This document shows, in pieces, positions 51,622-59,396 of a stretch of DNA of 64,000 nucleotides. The DNA is from Luteibacter jiangsuensis. Lineage in GTDB: Bacteria; Pseudomonadota; Gammaproteobacteria; Xanthomonadales; Rhodanobacteraceae. Location of the stretch: assembly GCF_011742555.1 (NCBI RefSeq), contig NZ_JAAQQR010000011.1, positions 60,166 through 124,165 of the forward strand. Reading direction: 5' to 3'. Numbering within the stretch: the first letter of the stretch is position 1; every line of letters begins with the position of its first letter. A model generated the notes under the pieces. It was not told the DNA's origin. It saw only the letters and a program-made list of their open reading frames with translations, and did not search any database. The position numbers and the translations under genes are program-made.

Positions 51622-52311
51622 ATGTGCGGTCGCTACGCCACGTTCGGACCAGTAACCGTCTCCCGCCAGGCGCGTGAAGCCCTGGAAGAGATGGAGTTGG
51701 ACATCATCAGCGAGATAAACCAGCGGGAGCCGCAGTACAACATTGCGCCGACCCAGAAGGCGCCCGTGGTCGTGCACGGGGAGGGCGGCTACCACGTCCG
51801 GGCGTACCGCTGGGGGCTTGTCCCGCACTGGTCGAAGGATCTGAAGTTCGGAGCGAAAACCATCAACGCCCGTGCCGACACGGTGGCCACCAAGCCCTCT
51901 TTCCGCGAGGCATTCAAGAAACGCCGCTGCCTCGTGCCGGCGTCCGGCTACTTCGAGTGGAAGGGCGAGACCCCGAACAAGCAGCCCTACTTCATCCACG
52001 ACCCCGCCGGCGACCTGCTCATGTTCGCCGGGCTATGGGAGGGCTGGCGCGAGTCCCCGGACGCTGAGTGGGTCCACACCTATGCGGTCATCACCGGCGA
52101 GCCCGGAAGGGTCTCTGGGGACATCCACGACCGGCAGCCGGTCATCCTGCCGCCCGACCTGTGGGCCATCTGGTGCGAAGCACCGCCGGCGGACGCCGAG
52201 GGCGTGCTCGCGGCAGTTCCCGAGGCAGATCTCGTGTACCACCCCGTGCCGAAGGCCGTAGGCTCTCCGAAGAACGATGGCCCCAAACTGGTCGAGTCCA
52301 TCGAACTGTAG
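51622..52311 (+). CDS. SRAP peptidase family protein (YedK/HMCES)
   Basis: 229 aa. Family members form a thiazolidine crosslink with abasic sites in single-stranded DNA through Cys2 and protect them. The active residues are visible: Cys2 (MCGRYATFGP), Asn in TINARADTVA, Glu in ASGYFEWKGE and His in DIHDRQPVIL. The exact start is fixed by the need for Cys at position 2. SRAP genes are common in phages and islands. Stop is TAG. Upstream 38 bases hold no clear ribosome binding site. Confidence 0.93.
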   Translation: MCGRYATFGPVTVSRQAREALEEMELDIISEINQREPQYNIAPTQKAPVVVHGEGGYHVRAYRWGLVPHWSKDLKFGAKTINARADTVATKPSFREAFKKRRCLVPASGYFEWKGETPNKQPYFIHDPAGDLLMFAGLWEGWRESPDAEWVHTYAVITGEPGRVSGDIHDRQPVILPPDLWAIWCEAPPADAEGVLAAVPEADLVYHPVPKAVGSPKNDGPKLVESIEL

Positions 52312-52398
52312 ACAGGCTGCCGGGTTACTAGGGAAACCTCGCGAGGCACGCGCGCTTCGTCCACATTTCTGAGATTCCGGCCGCGTACCCTAGCCGGC

Positions 52399-52839
52399 AT
52401 GTCACGCCGCGATACCGCTCTGGTCTACTGGAAGCACTACGCCTACGGGTACGAGGCGAGGCTCACTCCATACGGCAAGGCGTTCGCACGAGCGCGCATG
52501 GTGAAGGGCGTCCAAGGCGCCCATTACGAGTTGATCTGGATCTACGGCCCGAAGATCTGGCGCCCGCAACGCGTCCAAAACTTGATGACGATCGAGCGCA
52601 TGGTTGATCGTTGGGTTGCTGCCAATAGGGAAGCGCTACTGCGGAAGATGCCGCCTGACCTATCGCGGCCCCAGCCGGTGCCGGGGCCCACTATTGAGCC
52701 GCGAGCCGCCCCTGATCCCCACGCGGTGCGCACCTGTCCGGGCTGCGGGAGGCGATGGGGCATGTGCGACCAGACGGTGCCGAAAGCCGCACGGAAGCGC
52801 GGTAACCTCGGCTGGTCCTGCTACCGCATGACTGCTTAG
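52399..52839 (+). CDS. Hypothetical protein with zinc-ribbon-like C-terminus
   Basis: 146 aa. The C-terminus reads CPGCGRRWGMCDQ...SCYRM, so up to four cysteines could hold zinc. The N-terminal half is Trp/Tyr/Arg-rich (LIWIYGPKIWRPQRVQNLM). No family known. Its TAG stop overlaps the stop of the convergent minus-strand gene by a few bases. Confidence 0.6.
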   Translation: MSRRDTALVYWKHYAYGYEARLTPYGKAFARARMVKGVQGAHYELIWIYGPKIWRPQRVQNLMTIERMVDRWVAANREALLRKMPPDLSRPQPVPGPTIEPRAAPDPHAVRTCPGCGRRWGMCDQTVPKAARKRGNLGWSCYRMTA

Positions 52840-53117
52840 AGCGGGTCGAAACCAACGGCGTCCAGCCTATCAGCGAGCGACAAGATAGCCGCCCCATAAC
52901 CACTTTTGGGCTTGTCTCCGGTAGTGCCAAGCTTATCGAGCGCAAGAGCCGCAGCCAACACGACGTCATTCAGCCCTGCCGCATCAGCTAAGGCGATTAT
53001 CAACGTAGCCCTGAATCTCGCCTCGTCGAAGTCGCCTGCTAATGCAGCATCACCCATGTCTGCCGCTTCGCGTACGATCTCGGCGACGGTTAACGTGAAT
53101 TCTTCCGCAGCGTTCAT
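52836..53117 (-). CDS. Small acidic hypothetical protein
   Basis: 93 aa on the minus strand, helical and acidic (MNAAEEFTLTVAEIVREAAD, then LNDVVLAAALALDKLG). Composition and coherent helices favour a real gene over a shadow. The start at 53117 was chosen because residues upstream of it in the same frame are Cys/Arg/His-rich and look non-coding. Function unknown. Confidence 0.55.
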   Translation of the reverse strand: MNAAEEFTLTVAEIVREAADMGDAALAGDFDEARFRATLIIALADAAGLNDVVLAAALALDKLGTTGDKPKSGYGAAILSLADRLDAVGFDPL

Positions 53118-53273
53118 TCCGCGATTGTATCGACGATGCGTCTCCCGGGTTGCGCAGTGACGGCACGGCTTGCTTAGCTTGATGTGTAGCGTTTTCGTAA
53201 CAGCCCTGGCATTGCCGCGCGGCTTGCAACAGCGTAGCGTGAGGCCTTGGCCGCTCTGGCCCAGGTAACTGCC

Positions 53274-54803
53274 ATGTCCGCTGTCCGAGCCCCTGGCAGG
53301 GCGATCCGGGCCACTCCGGTGGCTGAGTACGTCCGCATGTCTACGGATATGCAGCAGTACTCGATAGATAACCAGCGAGCGGAGATCAAGCGCTATGCCG
53401 ACGAACACGGAATGATCGTAGTCCGGCGTTATGCGGACGAAGGCCGTAGCGGGCTAGACTTGGAAGGACGCGCGGGCCTTCAGCAACTTCTCGCAGATGT
53501 CGCAGCCTTCCCCCCCTTTTCGGCAGTCCTGGTCCTCGACGTGAGCCGCTGGGGCCGCTTTCAGAATGCCGACCAAGCTGCATTCTACGAGTATATGTGC
53601 GTGATGCATGGGGTGCGGGTGGTCTATGTAGCGGAGCCTTTCGAGAACGACAGGTCGCCGCTTACGGCTGTACTCAAGAGTTTGAAGCGCCATCTTGCCG
53701 CCGAATACAGCCGGGAGCTTTCGGCCAAGGTCAAGGCTGGGCAAGCTCGACTAGCCAAGCTAGGTTTCCACATGGGAGCGTCGCCAGGTTATGGGTATCG
53801 ACGAATGCTCACTGACGCGGCGGGCAATCCCAGGAGGATGCTCCGTCCAGGCGAATACAAGGCGGTCATAACAGATCGTGTTGTCCTCGTCCCAGGTCCC
53901 GCGGATGAGGTGGATCTCGTGCGGGATGTCTTCCGACTAGCAGCGGAAGGGATCTCGACCTACCGCATCGCCCAGCAGCTAAACGAGGCGGGGAGGTTAA
54001 CGGCACGGGGCCGCCCGTGGCGGGAACAGCGCATCCGCTCGATGATCGAAAACCCAAAGTATGCAGGATTCTGCATCTATGGCCGCACCACGAAATCCAT
54101 CGGGGCCAAACCGGGACGCTGCCCTCACTGGGTCGAAAGCCGAGGCACGCACCAGCCACTCGTTTCTGTCGAGTTGTTCCGAGAGGCTAACGCCATCCGC
54201 AAGGGCAGGGGAGAGAGCCGTAGCGACGAGAGGGCTTTGGCCGACCTGAAGGAGGTTCTTGAGCGCGAGGGCCGATTGACCCTCAGGATTATTGACGATG
54301 CGCCGGGAGTGCTGAGTGCCCAGGCTTACGTCCGCCGATTCGGCAGCCTGCGCGCGGTTTATGAGCGCCTTGGGTATAGGACGTCGCGAGACTTCACCTA
54401 CGCCGACGTACGGCAGCGCATCCGCCCCTGGCGGGAGTCAATGCTCCGCTTTGTCGCCGAACGCTTGATGGATGGCGGCTCCGATGTCGAACGGCGGGGC
54501 TGGGTGCTTCGGATTGATGACGCATGGACGGTCGCTTTCGATACGCTGAAGTCGGTCAGAGCGTCCAATTCTCGGTGGTGGAGGATCACCCAGGTGCATC
54601 CTGCCGCAGACATCACCGTCTTTGCCCGAATGGCGGTAGACGGGTCCGCCCCGCTCGACTTCCTTGTTATCCCTCGGTGCGCGTTCATCGAGCCCCTCAC
54701 CGTGGGGCGGAGGCCTGTCACGACAGAGCCCTTTACCTATCTGTCCCTCGGAGTGTTGTTCGATCTCGCCAAGTCAACGCGGAGGCAGAGGCTATGTGGA
54801 TAA
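53274..54803 (+). CDS. Large serine recombinase
   Basis: 509-aa site-specific recombinase. Resolvase domain about 10-155 with nucleophile serine in YVRMSTDMQQYSIDNQ and LDVSRWGRF, recombinase domain about 175-275 (GASPGYGYRRM, GRPWREQRIRSMIENPKYAG). It then lacks the usual zinc ribbon; instead there is a separate region from about 325 (LKEVLEREGRLTLRI, YVRRFGSLRAVYERLGY) seen in one branch of recombinase-family proteins. The element already has a tyrosine integrase, so this may come from a second, merged element or act on DNA inversion. ATG 53274 used; a TTG lies 27 bases upstream. Confidence 0.9.
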   Translation: MSAVRAPGRAIRATPVAEYVRMSTDMQQYSIDNQRAEIKRYADEHGMIVVRRYADEGRSGLDLEGRAGLQQLLADVAAFPPFSAVLVLDVSRWGRFQNADQAAFYEYMCVMHGVRVVYVAEPFENDRSPLTAVLKSLKRHLAAEYSRELSAKVKAGQARLAKLGFHMGASPGYGYRRMLTDAAGNPRRMLRPGEYKAVITDRVVLVPGPADEVDLVRDVFRLAAEGISTYRIAQQLNEAGRLTARGRPWREQRIRSMIENPKYAGFCIYGRTTKSIGAKPGRCPHWVESRGTHQPLVSVELFREANAIRKGRGESRSDERALADLKEVLEREGRLTLRIIDDAPGVLSAQAYVRRFGSLRAVYERLGYRTSRDFTYADVRQRIRPWRESMLRFVAERLMDGGSDVERRGWVLRIDDAWTVAFDTLKSVRASNSRWWRITQVHPAADITVFARMAVDGSAPLDFLVIPRCAFIEPLTVGRRPVTTEPFTYLSLGVLFDLAKSTRRQRLCG

Positions 54804-55159
54804 GCCAGAAGACGCTAGATGCAATGCAGGCCGCCGTAATTGCAAGAGATGAAGAACTCGCAGCTACAGCACGTGAGCAATGTGCCCATCTTCGGGAAAT
54901 CCTCGCCTTGCTTTTGGAAGACGCTCGTTTTCAGGCACTTCCAGCCCGCCATCCGTTCAGACCGGGCGCCCACCTAGGATCGTCCCTTGCGGACTATGGG
55001 CAGTTGAGCAGCCCAGTGCTTGAATGGCTGGCCCTATCAGGCGCGACGTCTTCCTTGCTTCGACATGAAATCGTTCTTCGATGGATGCGAGTCCATCGGC
55101 CGCGTGAGTTGGCGTGTTTGTGCAAGTTACTTGAACATCGGGACGGACTTACACCTTGA
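54794..55159 (+). CDS. Hypothetical protein coupled to the serine recombinase
   Basis: 121 aa, helical, starts MWISQKTLDAMQAAVIARDE. It overlaps the recombinase gene by 10 bases with GGAGG just upstream of its ATG, so the two are coupled, possibly a recombinase accessory protein. No family recognised. A strong terminator follows 50 bases after its stop (TGA). Confidence 0.6.
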   Translation: MWISQKTLDAMQAAVIARDEELAATAREQCAHLREILALLLEDARFQALPARHPFRPGAHLGSSLADYGQLSSPVLEWLALSGATSSLLRHEIVLRWMRVHRPRELACLCKLLEHRDGLTP

Positions 55160-55209
55160 AAACGGCCTAAATGCATAGGCCCCTTGCCGCCTCAAGGTGC
55201 CTCCCCGAC

Positions 55210-55241
55210 GCCGTGCCGGGCAACGCACGGCTCTTTTTTTC
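55210..55241 (+). terminator. Intrinsic terminator separating the recombinase and late modules
   Basis: GCCGTGC / GCACGGC stem with an 8-base loop, then TCTTTTTTT. It isolates the TAG-containing gene from upstream transcription, so that gene needs its own promoter; none is obvious in the 40 bases before it. Confidence 0.9.
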
Positions 55242-55282
55242 TCAGTTGGGCGGAACTGATCAATTTGCCATGAGGTGAAAGT

Positions 55283-56260
55283 ATGGGCGGTGGCGGCGGA
55301 CAACCGAAAAACACCACGACGACGACTAAGACGGAACTCCCTCCGTTTCTCTAGAACGCCTATCAGGGCTTCTTCAACCAGACCAATCAGGTCAATAGCA
55401 AGCCGTATATGTCCTACGAGGGGTAGCTAAATGCCGCCCCGTCCGATCAGCAGCAGCTTGCAGCCGTCAACGCCTATTGGGGCGCGAAGGGTAACGACGC
55501 CCAAGTCGCAGCCCTCAACAATCTGGTGAACGGCGGTCAAAACATCAGCTATCAGGCCAACCCCTACGCGGGTAGTGGCAATCTAAACCAGCTGATCGCG
55601 TAGACCAATCAGGACACCACGGACGCTTATAACAAGTCGGCCGTCCCTCAGCTTGCGGCATAGTTCTCGCAGGGAGGCGCGTTCGGCGGTTCAGCCATGC
55701 AACAGGCGGCACAGTCGTCACAGCAGACGCTTGCCGACCGCCTTGCAGCCAACACGACCGGGCTACGTTATCAGGACTTGCAGAACCAGCAGCAGCTTTG
55801 GCAGCAGGGCTACCAGAACCAGCTGGCCGCCTCTCAGAACAACGCGCAGAACATCCTTGGGGCATCCAACGCCCTTAACGGTGCGAGCGCCTTGCAGGCT
55901 CAGTACAACAGCCAGCTGGCAGGTCTCGGTCAGGTCTATCAGGACTACACGCAGGGAGGCATCGATCAGGCTTACAACGACTGGTACCAGAAGAATTACG
56001 GCTACGACCAGCAGCGGCTTGCGAACCTTGGCAATGCGTTGAACTCCGTCGCTGGCCAGTTCCAGAGTTCTGCCACAAGCGGTCTCAATCCCGCTTACAA
56101 GCCGCGAACCGTTGGCGGGGCAGTTGCATCCGGTGTCGGCGGAGCCGCTGCGGGCGGTGCCATCGGATCAGCAATCGCTGGCGGCTCGGCAGGCTCCGTC
56201 GCCCCTGGCTGGGGCACGGCCATCGGTGCTGTAGCTGGCCTCGCGTCCTACTATCTCTGA
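55283..56260 (+). CDS. Virion-type Gln-rich protein with four in-frame TAG codons (candidate amber recoding)
   Basis: 325-codon frame from ATG (GAGGTGAAA ribosome binding site 6 bases upstream) to TGA. In-frame TAG occurs at codons 24, 48, 107 and 127 (55352, 55424, 55601, 55661); there is no TAA, TGA or frameshift. With TAG as Gln the product reads naturally, e.g. ELPPFL-x-NAYQGFFNQ and LNQLIA-x-TNQDTTDAY. Counted by eye, the frame uses about 38 CAG and 4 CAA. A Gly-rich start with Thr run, Gln/Asn-rich helical middle and Gly/Ala-rich hydrophobic C-terminus (GGAAAGGAIGSAIAGG) resemble internal virion or ejection proteins of podovirus-like phages. Alternatively it is a recently decayed pseudogene; under the standard code only 55697-56260 could be translated from an ATG. 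Confidence 0.7.
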
Positions 56261-56270
56261 GGTGATCGCA

Positions 56271-56540
56271 ATGGAATATGTTGTCGTTCTCGATGCCGCT
56301 GCGCCTTCCGCTCGGCTTAATTCGGGTTTGGGCGTTCTCGGTGGTGTTCTTGTTGAAGGTGGACCGCCGACAGTCCTTGCCATCACGTGCTCTGAGGTCG
56401 ATACCTCACATACGCACCTGCTGCGGGTGAAGGTGAAGTCAGGCGAAGCCCCGGTCTTTTGGGTCCCCTACAGCCACCTTGTCGGAATCTTGGAGGGGCC
56501 GTCAGCAACGCCGGTAAGTATGGGCTTCACCGCACACTGA
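56271..56540 (+). CDS. Hypothetical small phage protein
   Basis: 89 aa, beta-rich: MEYVVVLDAAAPSARLNSGL, then THLLRVKVKSGEAPVFWVPY. It follows the TAG-containing gene by 10 bases with GAGGTGATCGCA as ribosome binding site, so it shares its transcript. No internal TAG; stop is TGA. No family recognised. Confidence 0.6.
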   Translation: MEYVVVLDAAAPSARLNSGLGVLGGVLVEGGPPTVLAITCSEVDTSHTHLLRVKVKSGEAPVFWVPYSHLVGILEGPSATPVSMGFTAH

Positions 56541-56659
56541 GTCGGTCCGCGGGAGCGGGAGGAGGCAGTTCCTCTCGCCTCTCTGTTGTTTACGGAGAAA
56601 TCGGGCAGCGCCAAGGTGCCGAGACTCGCCCGCTAGACCGTCCTGGAATGCGTCTCTAA

Positions 56660-56723
56660 GGGGTACTGTATCGAGGGCGCGGGATGACCCCGGTAGGGTG
56701 GTAGCCCTACCGCCTCGATATTG
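56660..56723. repeat. Dispersed GGTAGGGTGGTAG repeat, copy A
   Basis: GGGTACTGTATCGAGGGCGCGG followed by GACCCCGGTAGGGTGGTAG. The segment 56689-56705 (CCCGGTAGGGTGGTAGC) is identical to 60322-60338. Here GGTAGGG and CCCTACC can pair as a hairpin. It sits in a 295-base gap without an evident gene, which also holds an imperfect GC hairpin near 56555-56580. Confidence 0.75.
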
Positions 56724-56835
56724 GCTGGGAGTACCAAAATTGCTTTGGCAGAGGGAGGTCTGGTGTCGGCGGAGCCGTACAGAGCGAGTCTGCGGATGTG
56801 CCCGTCCTAGGGCATAGGGCAATTTCGGCAAGAAC

Positions 56836-57096
56836 ATGGGAACCGGGGAGGGTGGCTCGGGCCTGGGTGGAATCGAGGGCGGCCTCTTAGGCTCTAGCCT
56901 GGGCCTGGGCGTCAGTGATGCCATTGGTGCGGCCAATTCCCGCGTAGCGGCCCGCACCGGACAGACGGCAGCCGATGCCAGGGCCGCGGCAACCGCTATC
57001 TAGCGTTGGCTCCAACAGCAGTCTCCGGCGCCCACGGCTGGGCTGCTCGACTACTACTTCTATGGCCTGCCAGCCACGGCAAGCAACAAGCCCTAA
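56836..57096 (+). CDS. Small Gly/Ala-rich phage protein with one in-frame TAG
   Basis: 86-codon frame, ATG to TAA, with TAG at codon 56 (57001-57003). With Gln there, the region reads ADARAAATAI-x-RWLQQQSPA and continues to LLDYYFYGLPATASNKP, a coherent amphipathic helix then aromatic tail. N-terminal half is Gly/Leu-rich (LGGIEGGLLGSSLGLGVSDA). It has no good ribosome binding site, so the start is uncertain; another in-frame TAG lies at 56812-56814 just upstream. Read with the standard code, the frame is broken after 55 residues. Confidence 0.5.
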
Positions 57097-57171
57097 CGGC
57101 GGGCTTCAGGCTTGGCCCAGGCGTTTTCTCGGTAGTCTCACATATTTGAACGGTGCTAGAGTGACCCCATT

Positions 57172-57200
57172 TTCGACTAACTGCACGACTTTCGACTACA
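57172..57200. promoter_or_regulatory. Direct repeat upstream of the cargo operon
   Basis: TTTTCGACTAAC and CTTTCGACTACA lie about 19 bases apart immediately before the ribosome binding site (AAGGGACGG) of the cargo operon. Spacing near two helical turns suggests an operator, but no partner is known. Confidence 0.35.
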
Positions 57201-57208
57201 AGGGACGG

Positions 57209-57955
57209 ATGATGCCAGACGTCAAGGGAACTTGGTCTAGTACCGGCTTAAGGGCTACCGCATTTTTTGCGCCCGGAACGCCCAAGCTTAATGAGCTATC
57301 ACTGCTGGGAATCTTCGGCATCGAGCCCGAGCAAGTGACGGCGATGCCGGCGCAGAAAAGCCGATTCGAGATGGCCACGATGGGGCTTGGGCACCTCAAT
57401 CTACAGGTGCAGTCCAACAGAGCGGATCTTATATGGTCCGCGACGCCATCTGCCCCGGGGCAGATTGGTGATCTAGGGGAGTTGGATGAGGTTGTCGAAT
57501 CCCTTGTTACTCCTTTTGAGCAAACCCTGGGGGAAACCGGGTCGCCGGTTCATCGCCTTGCAATTGGCGGTATTCGTACCTTCGTTGCCGACGATCAGGA
57601 TCAAATTGTCCCGATGCTTCGTGGCATATTCCCGAGGTTGGAATTGGATGACGACATCTCTGACTTTTTCTTCTCGATCAATCGCCCTGTTATGGGAGAA
57701 GTTGATGGTTTCAAGATGAAGATAAATCGGATAATGAAATGGAGCCAAATGCAATCATCCGGGCTGCAGTTCGAGGTCACGCCAAATGGCCTGGTGCAAC
57801 AAGCTGCACCTCCAGTCTTCGGTGTGGCATTAGAATTTGATGTGAACACACATCCGGGAAATAACCTATTTTTCACCGAGGGAAGCATTAGCGCGGTTTT
57901 CGATTCGCTAAGAGGTGAGCTCGGCTTCGTGACGGCAGTGCCTGCCAATGTCTGA
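57209..57955 (+). CDS. Cargo operon gene 1, unknown
   Basis: 248 aa, first of three overlapping genes with lower GC than the rest of the element. The product is cytoplasmic and mixed alpha/beta (LSLLGIFGIEPEQVTAMPAQ; FFFSINRPVMGEVDGFKMKI; INRIMKWSQMQSSGLQFEV). No catalytic motif or family recognised. AAGGGACGG precedes two adjacent ATG codons (57209 and 57212). It ends within the next start (ATGTCTGA, 8-base overlap). Confidence 0.7.
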   Translation: MMPDVKGTWSSTGLRATAFFAPGTPKLNELSLLGIFGIEPEQVTAMPAQKSRFEMATMGLGHLNLQVQSNRADLIWSATPSAPGQIGDLGELDEVVESLVTPFEQTLGETGSPVHRLAIGGIRTFVADDQDQIVPMLRGIFPRLELDDDISDFFFSINRPVMGEVDGFKMKINRIMKWSQMQSSGLQFEVTPNGLVQQAAPPVFGVALEFDVNTHPGNNLFFTEGSISAVFDSLRGELGFVTAVPANV

Positions 57956-58673
57956 GGTTAGCTTGGCGTCAGCCTCGACGGCCCCAACGTCCGAAACCCC
58001 GATGACACAAGGTGAGAGGACTTCGTGGGCGAAAGCAATAACCTCGTCCAGCGGGACTGGCACGACGACGTGGTCGGTTTTAGGTGCCGCTCTACCTGCA
58101 GCCTTCATTCGTGGAGCGGCTTTGTCTTCTGAACCTGCTCGCGGTGCACTGTCACAGGCAACGGCACTGCCAGCTGCAGTCACATCGAGCGTGGATGCTC
58201 AGGCGGACGCCGAACGCAAGGCAACCTTACGTTTGTTTGGCGATATGCAACGCGCATCGGCTTGGGATCTCGTTCCCGGTGATCGCATGTTATATATGGA
58301 CGAATTGTTCGGTCAGTACATGGGGCAAGCAGACATTTGCCTGTCTGCACTGGATCGAATCCTACACGTCGATGCTCGGTACGTTAGCAGCGACGCAAAG
58401 GCTGCAGCCCTCCGCTACCTAGGAATGCACGAAACGAAGTTCGACTTGAGTCGACTCAAGAGATTGTTCTTGACCAGCACTCTTTCTCAGGACTTCGTGA
58501 CTGCTCTTGCCGCTGCAAGATCGTTAGATGACATAGCCGATGAGGCAACTGCGGGCGCTTTGAAACCTTCGATCGATAGATCGCCGTTTCCCGAAGTGCG
58601 GGCCACCTTGCATAAAACGCTGCGACGTCTCAAAGGAATGGACGATGACGAAACTCGTTCGAATACTCCGTAA
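57948..58673 (+). CDS. Cargo operon gene 2, unknown
   Basis: 241 aa. The first about 85 residues are Ser/Thr/Ala-rich and low in complexity. A weakly hydrophobic stretch (WSVLGAALPAAFIRGAAL) may be membrane-facing. The rest is helical (DELFGQYMGQADICLSALDR; FVTALAAARSLDDIADEATA). No family recognised. Overlaps gene 1 by 8 bases and gene 3 by 29 bases, so the three products are likely to act together. Confidence 0.65.
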   Translation: MSEVSLASASTAPTSETPMTQGERTSWAKAITSSSGTGTTTWSVLGAALPAAFIRGAALSSEPARGALSQATALPAAVTSSVDAQADAERKATLRLFGDMQRASAWDLVPGDRMLYMDELFGQYMGQADICLSALDRILHVDARYVSSDAKAAALRYLGMHETKFDLSRLKRLFLTSTLSQDFVTALAAARSLDDIADEATAGALKPSIDRSPFPEVRATLHKTLRRLKGMDDDETRSNTP

Positions 58674-59211
58674 TGATGTTCCTCTGAAGCCGCCGCTTGC
58701 TCCGGAAGGTCAGGGCGTTCGCGAAGCTACCGGGTCCACGCTGTCCGGTAGTGTGCTACGGCATTTTGATGTTTCGGTTAATGGTCGACTTTCTTTCTAT
58801 CGTCTTGAAGATCCCCTAAAGTTAGATGATATTGCGCTAGCCATAGTTGCAGGGTCGAAAGCTATTGACGATGTGTCGTATATCGAATTAGACGAGGAAG
58901 TGCTTTCGGGACTCGGCCTGCAGCAGGAGGCGACTCGTGGGGCGACTGTTTTTGAGCAGGTTAACGCTGCCCACATAGACCTCGTGCAGCTCTCTGTTGA
59001 TGCAACTGCTGCCCTAGCTATTGCATGTGCAAATGCGGCTACCCAAGGTTTTGAGTCTGGCAAGCAACTTGGACTTCGTCTTGCCGCGGCAGTTGCCAAA
59101 GGCGAATGCCAGGAGGATCGACTGAAGGATGGCGTGCGAAAAAGGCTCGCCGAAATTCGGGGTAGCCGCGATTACAAACGTATGATCAGGCAGGGACTCG
59201 TTCCTCCCTAA
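58645..59211 (+). CDS. Cargo operon gene 3, unknown
   Basis: 188 aa, starts MTKLVRILRNDVPLKPPLAP after AAAGGA 9 bases upstream. Central beta segment (SVLRHFDVSVNGRLSFYRLE) then long helices (VDATAALAIACANAATQGFE; RLKDGVRKRLAEIR). No family recognised. The operon ends here with TAA; the following 185 bases up to the convergent gene hold no gene. Confidence 0.65.
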   Translation: MTKLVRILRNDVPLKPPLAPEGQGVREATGSTLSGSVLRHFDVSVNGRLSFYRLEDPLKLDDIALAIVAGSKAIDDVSYIELDEEVLSGLGLQQEATRGATVFEQVNAAHIDLVQLSVDATAALAIACANAATQGFESGKQLGLRLAAAVAKGECQEDRLKDGVRKRLAEIRGSRDYKRMIRQGLVPP

Positions 59212-59396
59212 TTAGCAGGCCGCAGCGTTTTACGAAGGGCTCGCTCTTGTTCGCTGTGGCGGGCCGTTCGGAGGGAAATTTTCTCAAAATGGGCTACCTA
59301 GAGCCAGCTACTTTAGCGAAGGATTGCAACGCAACGGGTTTTCCGACGCCGTAAAATGGGCAGTTCAAGCGAAGTTACAAACTTTAGCCTCGGGCG

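Noticed and set aside
55653..56042. Arg/Thr-rich 129-codon alternative frame inside the TAG-containing gene
   Set aside because: It is one base out of frame with the coherent Gln-rich protein and has no ribosome binding site or recognisable features.
56640..56680. Possible amber-suppressor tRNA around a TCTAA loop (GCGTCTCTAAGGGGTAC)
   Set aside because: The five bases on either side of the would-be anticodon loop do not pair, and no T-arm consensus or acceptor stem is found at the right distances.
56704..56838. Upstream extension of the second TAG-containing frame
   Set aside because: The in-frame upstream residues are Arg/Cys-rich and unlike the Gly/Ala-rich protein, so the start was kept at 56836 despite the weak ribosome binding site.
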